The notes below the pieces were generated by a model that searched no databases, was not told the DNA's origin, and saw only the letters and a program-made list of their open reading frames with translations. This document shows positions 34,939 through 45,474 of a stretch of DNA of 63,585 nt, one piece after another. Where the stretch lies: the NCBI GenBank assembly GCA_050180485.1, contig JBFXED010000024.1:1-63585 (forward strand), given 5' to 3'. Every line of letters starts with the position of its first letter. Position 1 is the stretch's first letter. The DNA is from CADEGL01 sp050180485 (GTDB lineage Bacteria > Pseudomonadota > Alphaproteobacteria > CADEGL01). The translations under genes and the position numbers were made by a program.

Positions 34939-36603
34939 ATGGCCGATACGCTCACCATCGCCCTTGCCCAGATCAATCCGACCGTGGGCGACCTGGCCGG
35001 CAATCTGGCGCGCATTCGCAAGCATCGCGCCGAGGCCGCGAAGGCGGGTTCCGATCTGGTCGTCTTTACGGAACTGACGGTCTGCGGCTATCCGCCGGAG
35101 GATCTGGTGCTGCGTCCCTCGTTCCAGGCGGCGACGGCGGCTGCGGTCGACGCGCTGGCGGCCGACACGGCAGACGGCGGCCCGGCCATGATCGTCGGAG
35201 CCTTGCGGGTCGAAAGCGGCGCGCTGCACAACGCGATCTTTCTCTTGGACGGCGGCAAGATCTCGGCCGTGCGTCTCAAGCACGATCTGCCCAACTACGG
35301 CGTCTTCGACGAAAAACGCGTCTTCAAAGCTGGCCCCTTGCCGGGCCCCATGAGCTTCCGCGACGTGCGCCTCGGAGTCATGGTCTGCGAGGATATGTGG
35401 ACGCCGGACGTAACGGAGTGCCTGGAGGAATCCGGTGCGGAGTTGCTGGTCGTCGTCAACGGCTCGCCTTACGAGACGGCCAAGCATGACGAGCGCGTGA
35501 ACCTAGCCGTCGCGCGCATCACCGAATCGAAACTGCCGCTGATCTATGTCAACCAGGTCGGCGGGCAGGACGAGTTGGTGTTCGACGGCGCGTCCTTCGT
35601 GCTGGGCGCCGATTGCAGCTTGCGCGCCCAGGCCAAGGCATGGCGAGAAGATCTGCTGATCACCCATTGGACGCGCGGCGCGGACGGCGCGTGGGCTTGC
35701 GCGGAGGCGCGGCGCGAACCGCCGCCGGATGGACATGAAGGGATCTACCAGGCGCTGGTCCTGGGCTTGCGCGACTATGTGCGCAAGAACGGTTTCCCCG
35801 GCGTCCTGATCGGCCTGTCGGGCGGCGTCGATTCCGCGCTGGTCGCCGTGCTGGCGGCCGACGCGCTGGGGCCCGAGCGCGTGCATTGCGTGATGATGCC
35901 GTCGCCCTATACCTCGCGGGAAAGTCTGGACGACGCGGCGGAGATCGCGCGGCTCCTGGGCATCCGGCTGGACAACGTCTCCATCGAGCCGGCCATGGGC
36001 GCGTTCGAGACCATGCTGAGGCCGCTGTTCGACGGCCGCGCGCCCGACACCACGGAGGAGAACATCCAGGCGCGCGCGCGTGGCATCACACTGATGGCGT
36101 TGTCCAACAAGTTTGGCCACATGGTGCTTTCCACCGGAAACAAGTCCGAGATGTCGGTGGGCTATTCCACGCTCTACGGCGATCTGTGCGGCGGCTATGC
36201 GATCCTGAAGGACGTCTACAAGATGGAAGTCTATGCCCTGTCGCGCTGGCGCAACCAGGCCAGGCCCGACGGCGCGTTGGGCCCTGCCGGCCGCGTGATC
36301 CCGGAAAACGTCCTGACCCGCGCGCCGACGGCGGAGCTGAAGCCCAACCAGACCGACCAGGATTCCCTGCCCCCCTATGCCCAGCTCGACGACGTCCTGT
36401 CGTGCCTCGTCGAAGGCGAGATGCCGGTGGACGCGGTGGTCAAACGCGGCCACCCGCGCGAGGTGGTGACGCGCGTATGGACCATGCTGATGCGCGCCGA
36501 ATACAAGCGCCGCCAGGCTCCACCGGGCGTGAAGATTACCCGCCGCGCCTTCGGCCGCGATCGCCGCTATCCGATCGTCAACGGCTTCGCCGATCGCACA
36601 TGA
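34939..36603 (+). CDS. nadE: Glutamine-dependent NAD+ synthase
   Basis: NadE amidates nicotinate adenine dinucleotide to NAD using glutamine. The 554-residue protein has an N-terminal nitrilase-type glutaminase domain with catalytic Glu45, Lys114 and Cys150 (MVCEDMW), and a C-terminal synthetase domain with the P-loop SGGVDS at 294-299. A GTG at 34930 is in frame but ATG 34939 fits the family start. Its stop overlaps the gltX start (ATGA), beginning a tight run nadE-gltX-cysS. Confidence 0.96.
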   Translation: MADTLTIALAQINPTVGDLAGNLARIRKHRAEAAKAGSDLVVFTELTVCGYPPEDLVLRPSFQAATAAAVDALAADTADGGPAMIVGALRVESGALHNAIFLLDGGKISAVRLKHDLPNYGVFDEKRVFKAGPLPGPMSFRDVRLGVMVCEDMWTPDVTECLEESGAELLVVVNGSPYETAKHDERVNLAVARITESKLPLIYVNQVGGQDELVFDGASFVLGADCSLRAQAKAWREDLLITHWTRGADGAWACAEARREPPPDGHEGIYQALVLGLRDYVRKNGFPGVLIGLSGGVDSALVAVLAADALGPERVHCVMMPSPYTSRESLDDAAEIARLLGIRLDNVSIEPAMGAFETMLRPLFDGRAPDTTEENIQARARGITLMALSNKFGHMVLSTGNKSEMSVGYSTLYGDLCGGYAILKDVYKMEVYALSRWRNQARPDGALGPAGRVIPENVLTRAPTAELKPNQTDQDSLPPYAQLDDVLSCLVEGEMPVDAVVKRGHPREVVTRVWTMLMRAEYKRRQAPPGVKITRRAFGRDRRYPIVNGFADRT

Positions 36604-37937
36604 GCGTCGTCGTCCGCTTCGCGCCCAGCCCGACGGGGCGGATGCATGTTGGCAACGCGCGCGTGGCGTTGGTGAACTGGCTATTCGCGCGCCGCCATGG
36701 CGGTTCGTTCATCCTGCGTGTGGACGACACCGATACGGAGCGCTCGCGCCAGGAGTACACCGAGGCCATCCGAGAGGATCTGACCTGGCTGGGGCTTTTG
36801 TGGGACCGGACGGAAAGCCAGTCCGCCCGCATGGACCGCTATGCCGCCGCCGCGGATCGCCTGCGTCAGGCGGGCCGCCTCTATCCTTGCTACGAGACGC
36901 CCGAAGAACTGGAAGGCAAGCGCAAACGCCAGTTGGCGCGCGGCCAGCCGCCGCTCTACGACCGCGCCGCGCTCAAGCTGACGGACGAGGAGAAGCAGAA
37001 GCTAGAGTCCGAGGGGCGCAAGCCCCATTGGCGATTCCTGATCGAGCGCCGCGAGATCGTCTGGAACGACGTGGTCCATGGCGAATGGCGTTTCGACGGC
37101 GCCAAGTTGAACGATCCCGTGCTGGTGCGCGCCGATGGGCAGCCGCTGTTTCCGCTCAGCTCCGCCGTGGACGATATCGAGATGGGAATCACCCATGTGA
37201 TCCGCGGTGAGGACCATGTCTCGACCACCGCCGCCCAGACTCAGATCGCGCCTGCTCTGGGCGCCAAGGCACCGTCCTTCGCCCACCTGCCCCTCATGTC
37301 GGATGCGGGCGGGCAGGGGCTGTCGAAGCGCCTGGGCAGCCTGTCTCTTGGCGAGATGCGCGCCGACGGTATCGAGGCGATGGCGGTGAATTCCTATCTC
37401 GCGCGGCTGGGTTCGCCCGATCCCATCGTGCCGGCCATTCGCCTGGACGAGTTGGCTGAGGGGTTCGAACTCTCACGCCTGGGGCGCGCTGGGCCGAAAT
37501 TCGATATGGCCGAACTGCGTATCCTGAATGCGAAAATCCTGGCCCATTTGCCCTATGACGCCGTGGCGGGGCGTTTGCGCGAGCTTAATGCCGAGGGAGG
37601 CGAGAAATTCTGGCTCGCCGTGCGCGGCAATCTGGAAAATCTGGCAGATGCCAAGCCGTGGTACGCGGTCTGCCACGGCGAGGTGCGTCCCGTGATCGAC
37701 GATCCGGCCTTCACCGCTGCCGCGGCGAAGCTGCTGCCCGAGGAACCATGGGACGAGCGCACCTGGAGCGCTTGGACCGCGGCCGTGAAAGCGGCCACGG
37801 GAAAGTCGGGCAAGGGCCTGTTCATGCCGCTGCGCCTGGCGCTGACCGGCGTGGATCATGGACCGGAGTTGAAGAATTTGTTACCCCTCATCGGCCGCGC
37901 GCGCGCCCTTGCGCGTCTCGGCGGCAAGACAGCCTGA
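36600..37937 (+). CDS. gltX: Glutamyl-tRNA synthetase
   Basis: This class I aminoacyl-tRNA synthetase charges tRNA-Glu (and possibly tRNA-Gln). The 445-residue protein starts with the HIGH-equivalent GRMHVGNARVALVNW and has the KMSKS-equivalent GLSKRLGS near residue 240. The frame is open far upstream through nadE, but the true start is ATG 36600 overlapping the nadE stop. Alphaproteobacteria often carry two gltX paralogues; which one this is cannot be decided here. Confidence 0.94.
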   Translation: MSVVVRFAPSPTGRMHVGNARVALVNWLFARRHGGSFILRVDDTDTERSRQEYTEAIREDLTWLGLLWDRTESQSARMDRYAAAADRLRQAGRLYPCYETPEELEGKRKRQLARGQPPLYDRAALKLTDEEKQKLESEGRKPHWRFLIERREIVWNDVVHGEWRFDGAKLNDPVLVRADGQPLFPLSSAVDDIEMGITHVIRGEDHVSTTAAQTQIAPALGAKAPSFAHLPLMSDAGGQGLSKRLGSLSLGEMRADGIEAMAVNSYLARLGSPDPIVPAIRLDELAEGFELSRLGRAGPKFDMAELRILNAKILAHLPYDAVAGRLRELNAEGGEKFWLAVRGNLENLADAKPWYAVCHGEVRPVIDDPAFTAAAAKLLPEEPWDERTWSAWTAAVKAATGKSGKGLFMPLRLALTGVDHGPELKNLLPLIGRARALARLGGKTA

Positions 37938-37952
37938 ACCGACGGACCTCCC

Positions 37953-39338
<1,386 letters not shown>

Positions 39339-39427
39339 ACGCCTGATTTTGGCCGAAACTGCCCGCTGGGGGCGTTGACGGAACCGCTCCCCTGTGGTGA
39401 AAGTCTGCGCCATCCGCGGAACCCGAG

Positions 39428-41032
39428 ATGACCAAAGAGCGCGTATATCTCTACGACGTGACGCTGCGTGACGGCGCCCAGACCCAGGGCGTCGATTTCG
39501 GTGTTGCGGACAAGGTGGCGCTCGCGCGCGAACTGGACCGGCTGGGCGTCGATTACATCGAGGGCGGCTTTCCTGGCGCCAATCCGACCGACGACGCGTT
39601 CTTCGGTAACCCGCCTTCCTTGAAACGCGCGCGCCTGTCGGCCTTCGGTATGACCCGCCGGCCCGGCCGCAGCGCCGAGAACGACCCGGGTCTCGCATCC
39701 CTTCTCGGCACCAAGGCGCCCTGCGTGTGTCTGGTTGGCAAGACCTCCGGCTTCCAGGTGGACGTGGCCCTTGGCATTCCGCGCGACGAGAACGTCGCCA
39801 TGATCCGAGACAGCATCGCGCACGCGAAGACGAAGGCGAACGAGGTGCTGTTCGACGCCGAGCATTTCTTCGACGGCTACAAAGCCGATCCGGACTATAC
39901 GCTTCAGTGTATCGAGGCCGCCTACAAGGCCGGCGCGCGCTGGATCGTGTTGTGCGACACCAACGGCGGCACCTTGCCGCACGAGGTGGAGGCCATCGTC
40001 ACGGACGTGGCCAAGCGCATTCCGGGCACGCATCTGGGCATCCATTGCCACAACGACACCGAGAACGCGGTCGCCAATTCGCTCGCTGCCGTGCGTGCGG
40101 GCGTGCGCCAAGTCCAGGGCTCGCTCAATGGACTGGGCGAGCGTTGCGGCAACGCCAACCTTATCTCCATCATCCCGTCGCTCATGCTGAAGATGGGCTA
40201 CGACGTCGGCCTGTCGGCCGCGGATCTGACGCATCTGACCCATGTTTCGCGCCTGCTCGACGAGCGGCTTAACCGAGCGCCCCAGCGCAACGCGCCCTAT
40301 GTCGGTGAATCGGCCTTCGCCCACAAGGGTGGGATGCACGTTTCGGCGGTCGAGAAGAACTCAAGCACCTACGAGCATGTCCGGCCCGAGTTGGTCGGTA
40401 ATCAGCGCAACATCGTCATCTCGGACCAGGCCGGCCGTTCCAACATGCTGGTGCGCTTCCGCGAGATCGGCCTCGAGATCGATCCGAAGAATCCAAAAAT
40501 CGGTGGGCTGATCGAAATCATGAAGCAGCGCGAGTTCGACGGCTATTCCTACGACGGCGCCGACGCCAGCTTCGAGCTTTTGGCCCGCCGCGCGCTGGAA
40601 ACCGTACCGGAGTTCTTCAAGCTGAGCAGCTTCCGCGTCATCGACGAGCGGCGCTGGAACGCCAAAGGTGAGGTTATCACCCTGTCGGAAGCCACCATCA
40701 AGGTGGACGTGAACGGCGGTCACGTGATGACAGTGGCCGAGGGCAACGGCCCGGTGAACGCGCTGGACACGGCGTTGCGCAAGGCGCTGATGCCCTATTA
40801 CCCGGCGCTTTCGGGCCTGCGCCTGGTCGACTATAAGGTGCGCATCCTGACGCCCAACGAGGGCACGGCCGCCGTCACGCGCGTGATGATCGAAAGTGCG
40901 GACGAAACTGGCGCGCGCTGGTCCACGGTGGGCGTCTCGGGCAACGTCATCGATGCTTCCTACATCGCGCTGCATGACAGCCTGACCTACAAGCTGTTCC
41001 GCGGCGCCGCCGAGGGCGCTCGCGCCCCGTGA
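39428..41032 (+). CDS. cimA: (R)-citramalate synthase
   Basis: CimA condenses pyruvate and acetyl-CoA to citramalate, a threonine-independent entry into isoleucine synthesis. The 534-residue protein has the HMGL-type barrel with YDVTLRDGAQTQGVDF, the metal-site HCHNDTENAVANS, and a C-terminal LeuA-type regulatory domain (about 390-525), likely the site of isoleucine feedback. Its stop overlaps the trmJ start. Homocitrate or isopropylmalate synthase is less likely, given the CimA-like N-terminus and length. Confidence 0.93.
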   Translation: MTKERVYLYDVTLRDGAQTQGVDFGVADKVALARELDRLGVDYIEGGFPGANPTDDAFFGNPPSLKRARLSAFGMTRRPGRSAENDPGLASLLGTKAPCVCLVGKTSGFQVDVALGIPRDENVAMIRDSIAHAKTKANEVLFDAEHFFDGYKADPDYTLQCIEAAYKAGARWIVLCDTNGGTLPHEVEAIVTDVAKRIPGTHLGIHCHNDTENAVANSLAAVRAGVRQVQGSLNGLGERCGNANLISIIPSLMLKMGYDVGLSAADLTHLTHVSRLLDERLNRAPQRNAPYVGESAFAHKGGMHVSAVEKNSSTYEHVRPELVGNQRNIVISDQAGRSNMLVRFREIGLEIDPKNPKIGGLIEIMKQREFDGYSYDGADASFELLARRALETVPEFFKLSSFRVIDERRWNAKGEVITLSEATIKVDVNGGHVMTVAEGNGPVNALDTALRKALMPYYPALSGLRLVDYKVRILTPNEGTAAVTRVMIESADETGARWSTVGVSGNVIDASYIALHDSLTYKLFRGAAEGARAP

Positions 41033-41850
41033 CCGGCACGGACCGTAGCCGGGCGGTTCCCGCGGGCCCTGCGCCCGCGATCATCCTGGTCGAACCTCAG
41101 CTGGGCGAGAATATCGGCTTCACCGCCCGCGCCATGAACAATTGCGGGCTGACCGATCTACGTCTGGTGCGCCCACGCGATGGTTGGCCCAACGACAAGG
41201 CCTTGGCCGCCGCTTCTGGCGCCGATGCTATCGTCAACGGTGCCCGCTTGTTCGGCTCGGTCGAGGCGGCCATCGAAGACCTCAACCGCGTCTATGCCTC
41301 GACTGCGCGGCTGCGTGACATGCACCGGCCCGTGGTGACGGCGCGTCAGGCGGCTAAGGAGCTGCGGACCCACATCGCGGCGGGCGACGCCTGCGGCATT
41401 CTGTTCGGTCCCGAGCGCATGGGTCTCATCAATGATCATGTGGCCTTGGCGGATGCGGCGATCACGATCCCACTGTCACCGGGATTCTCCTCGCTCAACC
41501 TGGGTCAGTCGGTGATGATCATCGGCTATGAATGGTTCCAGGCTGGCGACGCGACGCCGTCGCGTCAGTTGCCCGAACGCTCGCCACCCGCCGCGCGCAA
41601 GGACCTGATCGCCATGTTCGAGCATCTGGAGCGCGAGCTGGACGCCAGCGGCTTCATCATCGATCCGGAGAAGCGTCCCTCCATGGTGCGCAACCTGCGT
41701 ACGATGTTCGAGCGGGCGGAGATGTCCGAACAGGAAGTGCGCACTATGCGCGGCGTGATCGTCAGCCTGGTGGAAGGCCGCCGGCGTCCGCGCCGCAAGA
41801 CGCTCAAGGACAACGAGAAGAACCAAGAGGGGGAGGAGAGGGGGACATGA
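41029..41850 (+). CDS. trmJ: TrmJ-like tRNA (cytidine/uridine-2'-O)-methyltransferase
   Basis: This SPOUT-fold methyltransferase of the TrmH group 1 family modifies position 32 of tRNA anticodon loops. The 273-residue protein has the N-terminal IILVEPQLGENIGFTARAM, the knot motifs FGPERMGLINDH and ITIPLSPGFSSLNLGQSV, and an alpha-helical C-terminal extension typical of TrmJ. It starts with GTG overlapping the cimA stop by 4 bp and overlaps the SDR start by 4 bp. Confidence 0.9.
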   Translation: MTGTDRSRAVPAGPAPAIILVEPQLGENIGFTARAMNNCGLTDLRLVRPRDGWPNDKALAAASGADAIVNGARLFGSVEAAIEDLNRVYASTARLRDMHRPVVTARQAAKELRTHIAAGDACGILFGPERMGLINDHVALADAAITIPLSPGFSSLNLGQSVMIIGYEWFQAGDATPSRQLPERSPPAARKDLIAMFEHLERELDASGFIIDPEKRPSMVRNLRTMFERAEMSEQEVRTMRGVIVSLVEGRRRPRRKTLKDNEKNQEGEERGT

Positions 41851-42605
41851 TCGATCTTTCGGGCAAGGTGATCCTGGTCACGGGCGGCAGCCGCGGCATC
41901 GGCGCCGGCATCGTCGAGGTTCTGGTCGGCGCGGGCGCAGACGTGGTCCTTCACTACAACGCGAGCGCCAAGGAAGCCGAAGCGCTGGCCAAGAAGGTGG
42001 GCGCGAATAAGTGCCACTTGGTTCAGGCCGACCTGTCCGATCCCAAGGCGCCCATCGCCCTGTGGGAGAAGTCGGTCGCCTGGAAGGGCAAGGTGAACGT
42101 GCTGGTCAACAACGCCGCCGTGCGACTCTCCGCCGCGCTCGATGCACCGTTCGAGGAATTCGACCACGCCTGGACCGAGTCCATGCGGGTGAACGTGATC
42201 TCGGCGGCGCATCTTTGCCGCCTGGCCATGCCGCATTTCCGCAAGATCGGCGGCGGCACCATCATCAACATGTCGAGCCGCCCGGCCTTCCGCGGCGACC
42301 GGCCCGACTTCCTGCACGATGGCGCGTCCAAGGCCGGCCTCATGGCGCTAACCCGCGGCATCGCGCGTTTCTTCGCCCACGAGGAGATTATGTGCTTCGT
42401 CGTGGTGCCCGGCATGATCGCGACCGAGCAGGTGGACGATTTCATCCGCCATTACGGCCAGAGCCAGGCCATGGACGAGATCCCGATCAAGGAATTCGGC
42501 CGGCCCAAGGACGTGGCCAACGTGGTGGCCTTCCTGGCCTCCGGCCTGGCCCGCTACTCGACCGGGGCCACGATCGACGTGGGCGGGGCGTCCTACATGC
42601 GCTGA
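41847..42605 (+). CDS. SDR-family oxidoreductase with Asp at the catalytic Tyr position
   Basis: This 252-residue short-chain dehydrogenase-like protein has the cofactor motif TGGSRGIG, NNAAV, and INMSS with the catalytic-type Ser. The YxxxK motif reads DGASK: codon GAT at 42318-42320 puts Asp158 where Tyr is expected, with Lys162 retained. One base (GAT versus TAT) separates this from the canonical motif. The protein is otherwise intact and of normal length. It may be inactive, atypical or affected by a base error. The start overlaps trmJ (ATGA), with a GGGAGGAGAGGGG-rich site upstream. The substrate is unknown. Confidence 0.88.
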   Translation: MIDLSGKVILVTGGSRGIGAGIVEVLVGAGADVVLHYNASAKEAEALAKKVGANKCHLVQADLSDPKAPIALWEKSVAWKGKVNVLVNNAAVRLSAALDAPFEEFDHAWTESMRVNVISAAHLCRLAMPHFRKIGGGTIINMSSRPAFRGDRPDFLHDGASKAGLMALTRGIARFFAHEEIMCFVVVPGMIATEQVDDFIRHYGQSQAMDEIPIKEFGRPKDVANVVAFLASGLARYSTGATIDVGGASYMR

Positions 42606-42609
42606 GGGG

Positions 42610-42640
42610 CCGGAAAAGGTATCCGGATACCATTTTCCGG
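42610..42640. repeat. Long hairpin between the SDR stop and the rpsD promoter
   Basis: CCGGAAAA (42610-42617) pairs with TTTTCCGG (42633-42640), and inside it GGTAT pairs with ATACC around a CCGG loop, with one bulged A. The 13-bp stem starts 5 bp after the SDR stop and ends one base before the rpsD -35 box. It may terminate the upstream operon or act as a cis element of the rpsD promoter. Confidence 0.6.
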
Positions 42641-42641
42641 T

Positions 42642-42669
42642 TTGACAGCCGGACCCCCATCCCTATACT
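42642..42669 (+). promoter_or_regulatory. Strong sigma-70-type promoter of rpsD
   Basis: TTGACA (42642-42647, 6 of 6) and TATACT (42664-42669, 5 of 6) are 16 bp apart. Transcription from about 42676 gives a GC-rich leader of about 97 nt before rpsD. Nothing known as an S4 autoregulatory site was recognised in this leader. Confidence 0.8.
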
Positions 42670-42772
42670 CCGCCGCACTTCGGAGAACGTGGGTTGAAAG
42701 ACCCCGCCCCGGGCGATTGCCCGAGGGCCTATCCGGACATGAATAACACCGAACAAACACGGGTGAACGACG

Positions 42773-43387
42773 ATGAGTAAGCGCGAACCAGCGAAGCATA
42801 AGATTGACCGCCGTTTGGGCGTCAATCTCTGGGGCCGTCCCAAGAGCCCCTACAACAAACGCAATTACGGCCCCGGCCAGCATGGTCAGAAGCGGAAGAA
42901 GCCGTCCGACTACGGCATCCAGCTCATGGCCAAGCAGAAGCTGAAGGGCGTCTACGGCAACATCACCGAGCGCCAGTTCCGCCGCTATTACCAGGAGGCC
43001 GTGCGCCGCCGCGGTGACACGGGCGAGAATCTGATCGAGTTGCTCGAGCGCCGCCTCGACTCCGTGGTCTACCGCCTGAAGTTCGTGCCCACGGTTTTCG
43101 CCGCGCGCCAGTTCGTCAGCCACGGGCACGTGCGCGTGAACGGCAAGCGCGTCACCATCCCGTCCTATCAGGTGAGCGACGGCGACACGATCGAGGTCGC
43201 GGGCAAGGCGCGCGAGATGGCATTGGTCCTCGAGGCCGTGCAGTCGGGCGAGCGTCAGGTTCCGGAATATCTGACGGCCGAGTACACCGCCATGAAGGGT
43301 AGCTTCGTCCGTGCGCCCAAGCTGGGCGACGTGCCGTATGCGGCGACGATGGAGCCGCATCTCGTGGTCGAATATTATTCGCGCTGA
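42773..43387 (+). CDS. rpsD: 30S ribosomal protein S4
   Basis: S4 is a primary 16S rRNA-binding protein of the small subunit. The 204-residue protein has the N-terminal region with NLWGRPKSPYNKRNYGPGQHG, the LLERRLDSVVYRL segment and the S4 RNA-binding domain (about 95-160, with QFVSHGHVRVNGKRVTIPSY). It is a stand-alone transcription unit with its own strong promoter and terminator, as usual in alphaproteobacteria where rpsD lies outside the alpha operon. Confidence 0.98.
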   Translation: MSKREPAKHKIDRRLGVNLWGRPKSPYNKRNYGPGQHGQKRKKPSDYGIQLMAKQKLKGVYGNITERQFRRYYQEAVRRRGDTGENLIELLERRLDSVVYRLKFVPTVFAARQFVSHGHVRVNGKRVTIPSYQVSDGDTIEVAGKAREMALVLEAVQSGERQVPEYLTAEYTAMKGSFVRAPKLGDVPYAATMEPHLVVEYYSR

Positions 43388-43413
43388 CCGCGGGCACATG
43401 AATACAAGGGAAA

Positions 43414-43439
43414 GGGCGGCCCCACGGGCCGCCCTTTTT
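43414..43439 (+). terminator. Intrinsic terminator of rpsD
   Basis: A perfect 9-bp stem (GGGCGGCCC / GGGCCGCCC) with a 3-nt loop is followed by TTTTT, 27 bp after the rpsD stop. Confidence 0.9.
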
Positions 43440-43473
43440 CGTTCGGGGAACGCCGGCGGCAACCGGGGGCATC

Positions 43474-45009
43474 ATGACCGAGACCACGAAGTCCGGCGGC
43501 GTGACGTATCGCGCGGTCGATGCGGGTTACTTCGAGAAGCGCGGCTTGAAGCGCCATGCGCGTGTCTGGTCCTTATGGGCGCTCGGCGTCGGCGCCGTCA
43601 TCTCCGGGCATTTTTCGGGCTGGAATCTGGGACTCAGCGCGGGCGGCTTCGGCGGGTTGTTCTATGCCGCCATCGTCATCGCGGTCATGTATGTCTGCCT
43701 GTGCTTCTGCCTGGCCGAGATGTCGCCGGCCTTGCCGCACACGGGTGCGGCCTATTCCTTCGCGCGCTCGGCCATGGGGCCGTGGGGCGGCTTCGTCACG
43801 GGCCTGGCCGAGAACATCGAATACGTGCTCACGCCCGCGGTGGTGGTCTTCTTCATCGGCGCCTACCTGGGCGGCATCTTCGGCACCGGCCCCGAATGGC
43901 AGCCGGCTTGGTGGGCCGGCGGCTATGTCGTCTTCGTGGGGCTCAATCTTCTGGGTGTCGCCTTGTCGTTCCGCTTCACGGTACTGGTGACGCTATTGGC
44001 GCTCGCCGTGCTGGTTGTGTTCTGGATCGGTGCGATTCCCCAGTTCGATTTCTCGCGCTGGGCGCTCAATATCGGCGTGGGCCCCGACGGCAAGCCGGTG
44101 GAATTGCCGGATGGTAACGGCTCATTCCTGCCTTTCGGGACGGGCGGCATTCTGGCCGCCCTGCCGTTCGCCGTGTGGCTGTTCCTCGCCATCGAGCAGC
44201 TTCCGCTGGCGGCCGAGGAATCCCATGATCCCAAACGTGACATGCCGAAGGGGCTGTTGCTCGGCATCGCCACGCTTTTGTTCTCGGCCACCATGATCAT
44301 GTTCTTGAACCCCGGCATCGGGGTGAAGGCTGCGGATGGCAACGCCTCCGGCGCGTTCTACCTGGCCACATCGGCGGAGCCGCTTCTGGATGGGCTGCGC
44401 GCGGCCTATGGCGGCCACGCCGCCAATGCGCTGGCGCTCTGCGCGGTGATCGGGCTGATCGCCAGCTTCCACACGATCATCTACGCCTTCGGCCGGCAGA
44501 TCTATTCGCTTTCCCGCGCGGGTTACTTCCCGCGCGCTCTGTCGCTGACCAGCGGCAAGAACAAGGCGCCGCACGCGGCCCTGATCGCGGGCGCCTGCAT
44601 GGGCTTCGCCGTGCTGATGATCGTCTTCCTGGTCGCGGGCGAGAAGGCGGGCGGCGCCTTCATCGGCGGCACTCTCCTTAACATGGCCGTGTTCGGCGCC
44701 ATGATCTCGTATGGGATGCAGGCTTTGTCGTTCATCCTTTTGCGCTGGAACCTGTCGCACATCGAGCGGCCGTTCCGCAGTCCGCTCGGCGTGCCCGGTG
44801 CGGTCGTTACGATCGTGATCGCCGTGGTGACGCTGGTCATGCAGCTCGGTGATCCGGTCTACCGCGACGGCGTCATCGGCGCGGCGATCTGGTATGCGGT
44901 CGGTATTCTGTACTTCGCGCTGATCGGTCGGCACCGGTTGGTGCTCTCGCCGGAGGAGGAATTTGCGCTGCGTGAGCAGAAAAAACTTGTCAAAAATTCT
45001 ACAAAATAA
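43474..45009 (+). CDS. APC-family amino acid permease, ethanolamine-permease-like
   Basis: This is a polytopic inner-membrane transporter of the amino acid-polyamine-organocation superfamily with about 12 hydrophobic helices in 511 residues. The N-terminus (YFEKRGLKRHARVWSLWALG, then GAVISGHFSGWNLGL) is the recognisable start of the ethanolamine permease (Eat) group, and the conserved EQLPLAAEESHDPKRDMPKG loop is present. No eut ethanolamine-lyase gene is adjacent, so the substrate could also be another amine. The two tandem small membrane proteins follow 145 bp downstream. Confidence 0.85.
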   Translation: MTETTKSGGVTYRAVDAGYFEKRGLKRHARVWSLWALGVGAVISGHFSGWNLGLSAGGFGGLFYAAIVIAVMYVCLCFCLAEMSPALPHTGAAYSFARSAMGPWGGFVTGLAENIEYVLTPAVVVFFIGAYLGGIFGTGPEWQPAWWAGGYVVFVGLNLLGVALSFRFTVLVTLLALAVLVVFWIGAIPQFDFSRWALNIGVGPDGKPVELPDGNGSFLPFGTGGILAALPFAVWLFLAIEQLPLAAEESHDPKRDMPKGLLLGIATLLFSATMIMFLNPGIGVKAADGNASGAFYLATSAEPLLDGLRAAYGGHAANALALCAVIGLIASFHTIIYAFGRQIYSLSRAGYFPRALSLTSGKNKAPHAALIAGACMGFAVLMIVFLVAGEKAGGAFIGGTLLNMAVFGAMISYGMQALSFILLRWNLSHIERPFRSPLGVPGAVVTIVIAVVTLVMQLGDPVYRDGVIGAAIWYAVGILYFALIGRHRLVLSPEEEFALREQKKLVKNSTK

Positions 45010-45154
45010 GAAAAATATCCTACATTCCAATCCGGTTACTGACCTTCGTTGACAATAATTCCGGTTAGGCGAAATCTAAAAACGCCCCAGTTTGAGGGGA
45101 AGGTCGTCAACCTGTTGGGGGTCCTTCCTACATCGCAACTAAATGGGGGTCATC

Positions 45155-45382
45155 GTGGAACTTTTCGACAAAGGAAAGGCGTGGATCGTCAGGATTACCG
45201 AACTCGGGTTGCTGATCATAGCGCTCGGGATCGTCCTGCAGATCCTCTTCGGCACGGCTGTGCCGTTCCTCGGCGGCGACATCATTGGCAACCTGGTCAA
45301 GCTGCTCAATTCGTTGGGTTCCAACGGCGTCGTAGGACTGATTGCAATCGCCATCGTGCTTTACCTCTTCAATCGCAAGTGA
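45155..45382 (+). CDS. 75-residue membrane protein of unknown function (tandem copy 1)
   Basis: This is a very small, mostly hydrophobic protein with two predicted membrane helices (about 12-30 and 59-72) joined by the conserved segment VLQILFGTAVPFLGGDI and an amphipathic stretch NLVKLLNSLG. It ends in NRK. GTG 45155 is chosen over ATG 45143 because a GGGGGT site precedes it and the product then aligns without gaps, residue 1 to 75, with the next gene. I do not recognise the family. A TTGACA box at 45049-45054 may be its -35, but no good -10 follows. Confidence 0.75.
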   Translation: MELFDKGKAWIVRITELGLLIIALGIVLQILFGTAVPFLGGDIIGNLVKLLNSLGSNGVVGLIAIAIVLYLFNRK

Positions 45383-45474
45383 TCGACCGCGGGACCGTCC
45401 TGGTCCAAAGCGCCGGAGCATTCGCGTTCCGGCGTGTCAGCTCGTCCGTCATGACAAAATGGGAGAGATGAACC

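Noticed and set aside
35886..36599. Upstream extension of the gltX frame
   Set aside because: It runs through nadE in another frame and shows no synthetase sequence before the HVGNAR motif; gltX starts at 36600.
39375..39403. Promoter for cimA (TTGACG with TGAAAG after 17 bp)
   Set aside because: The -35 fits but the -10 is poor (3 of 6); the evidence was not enough to list it as a feature.
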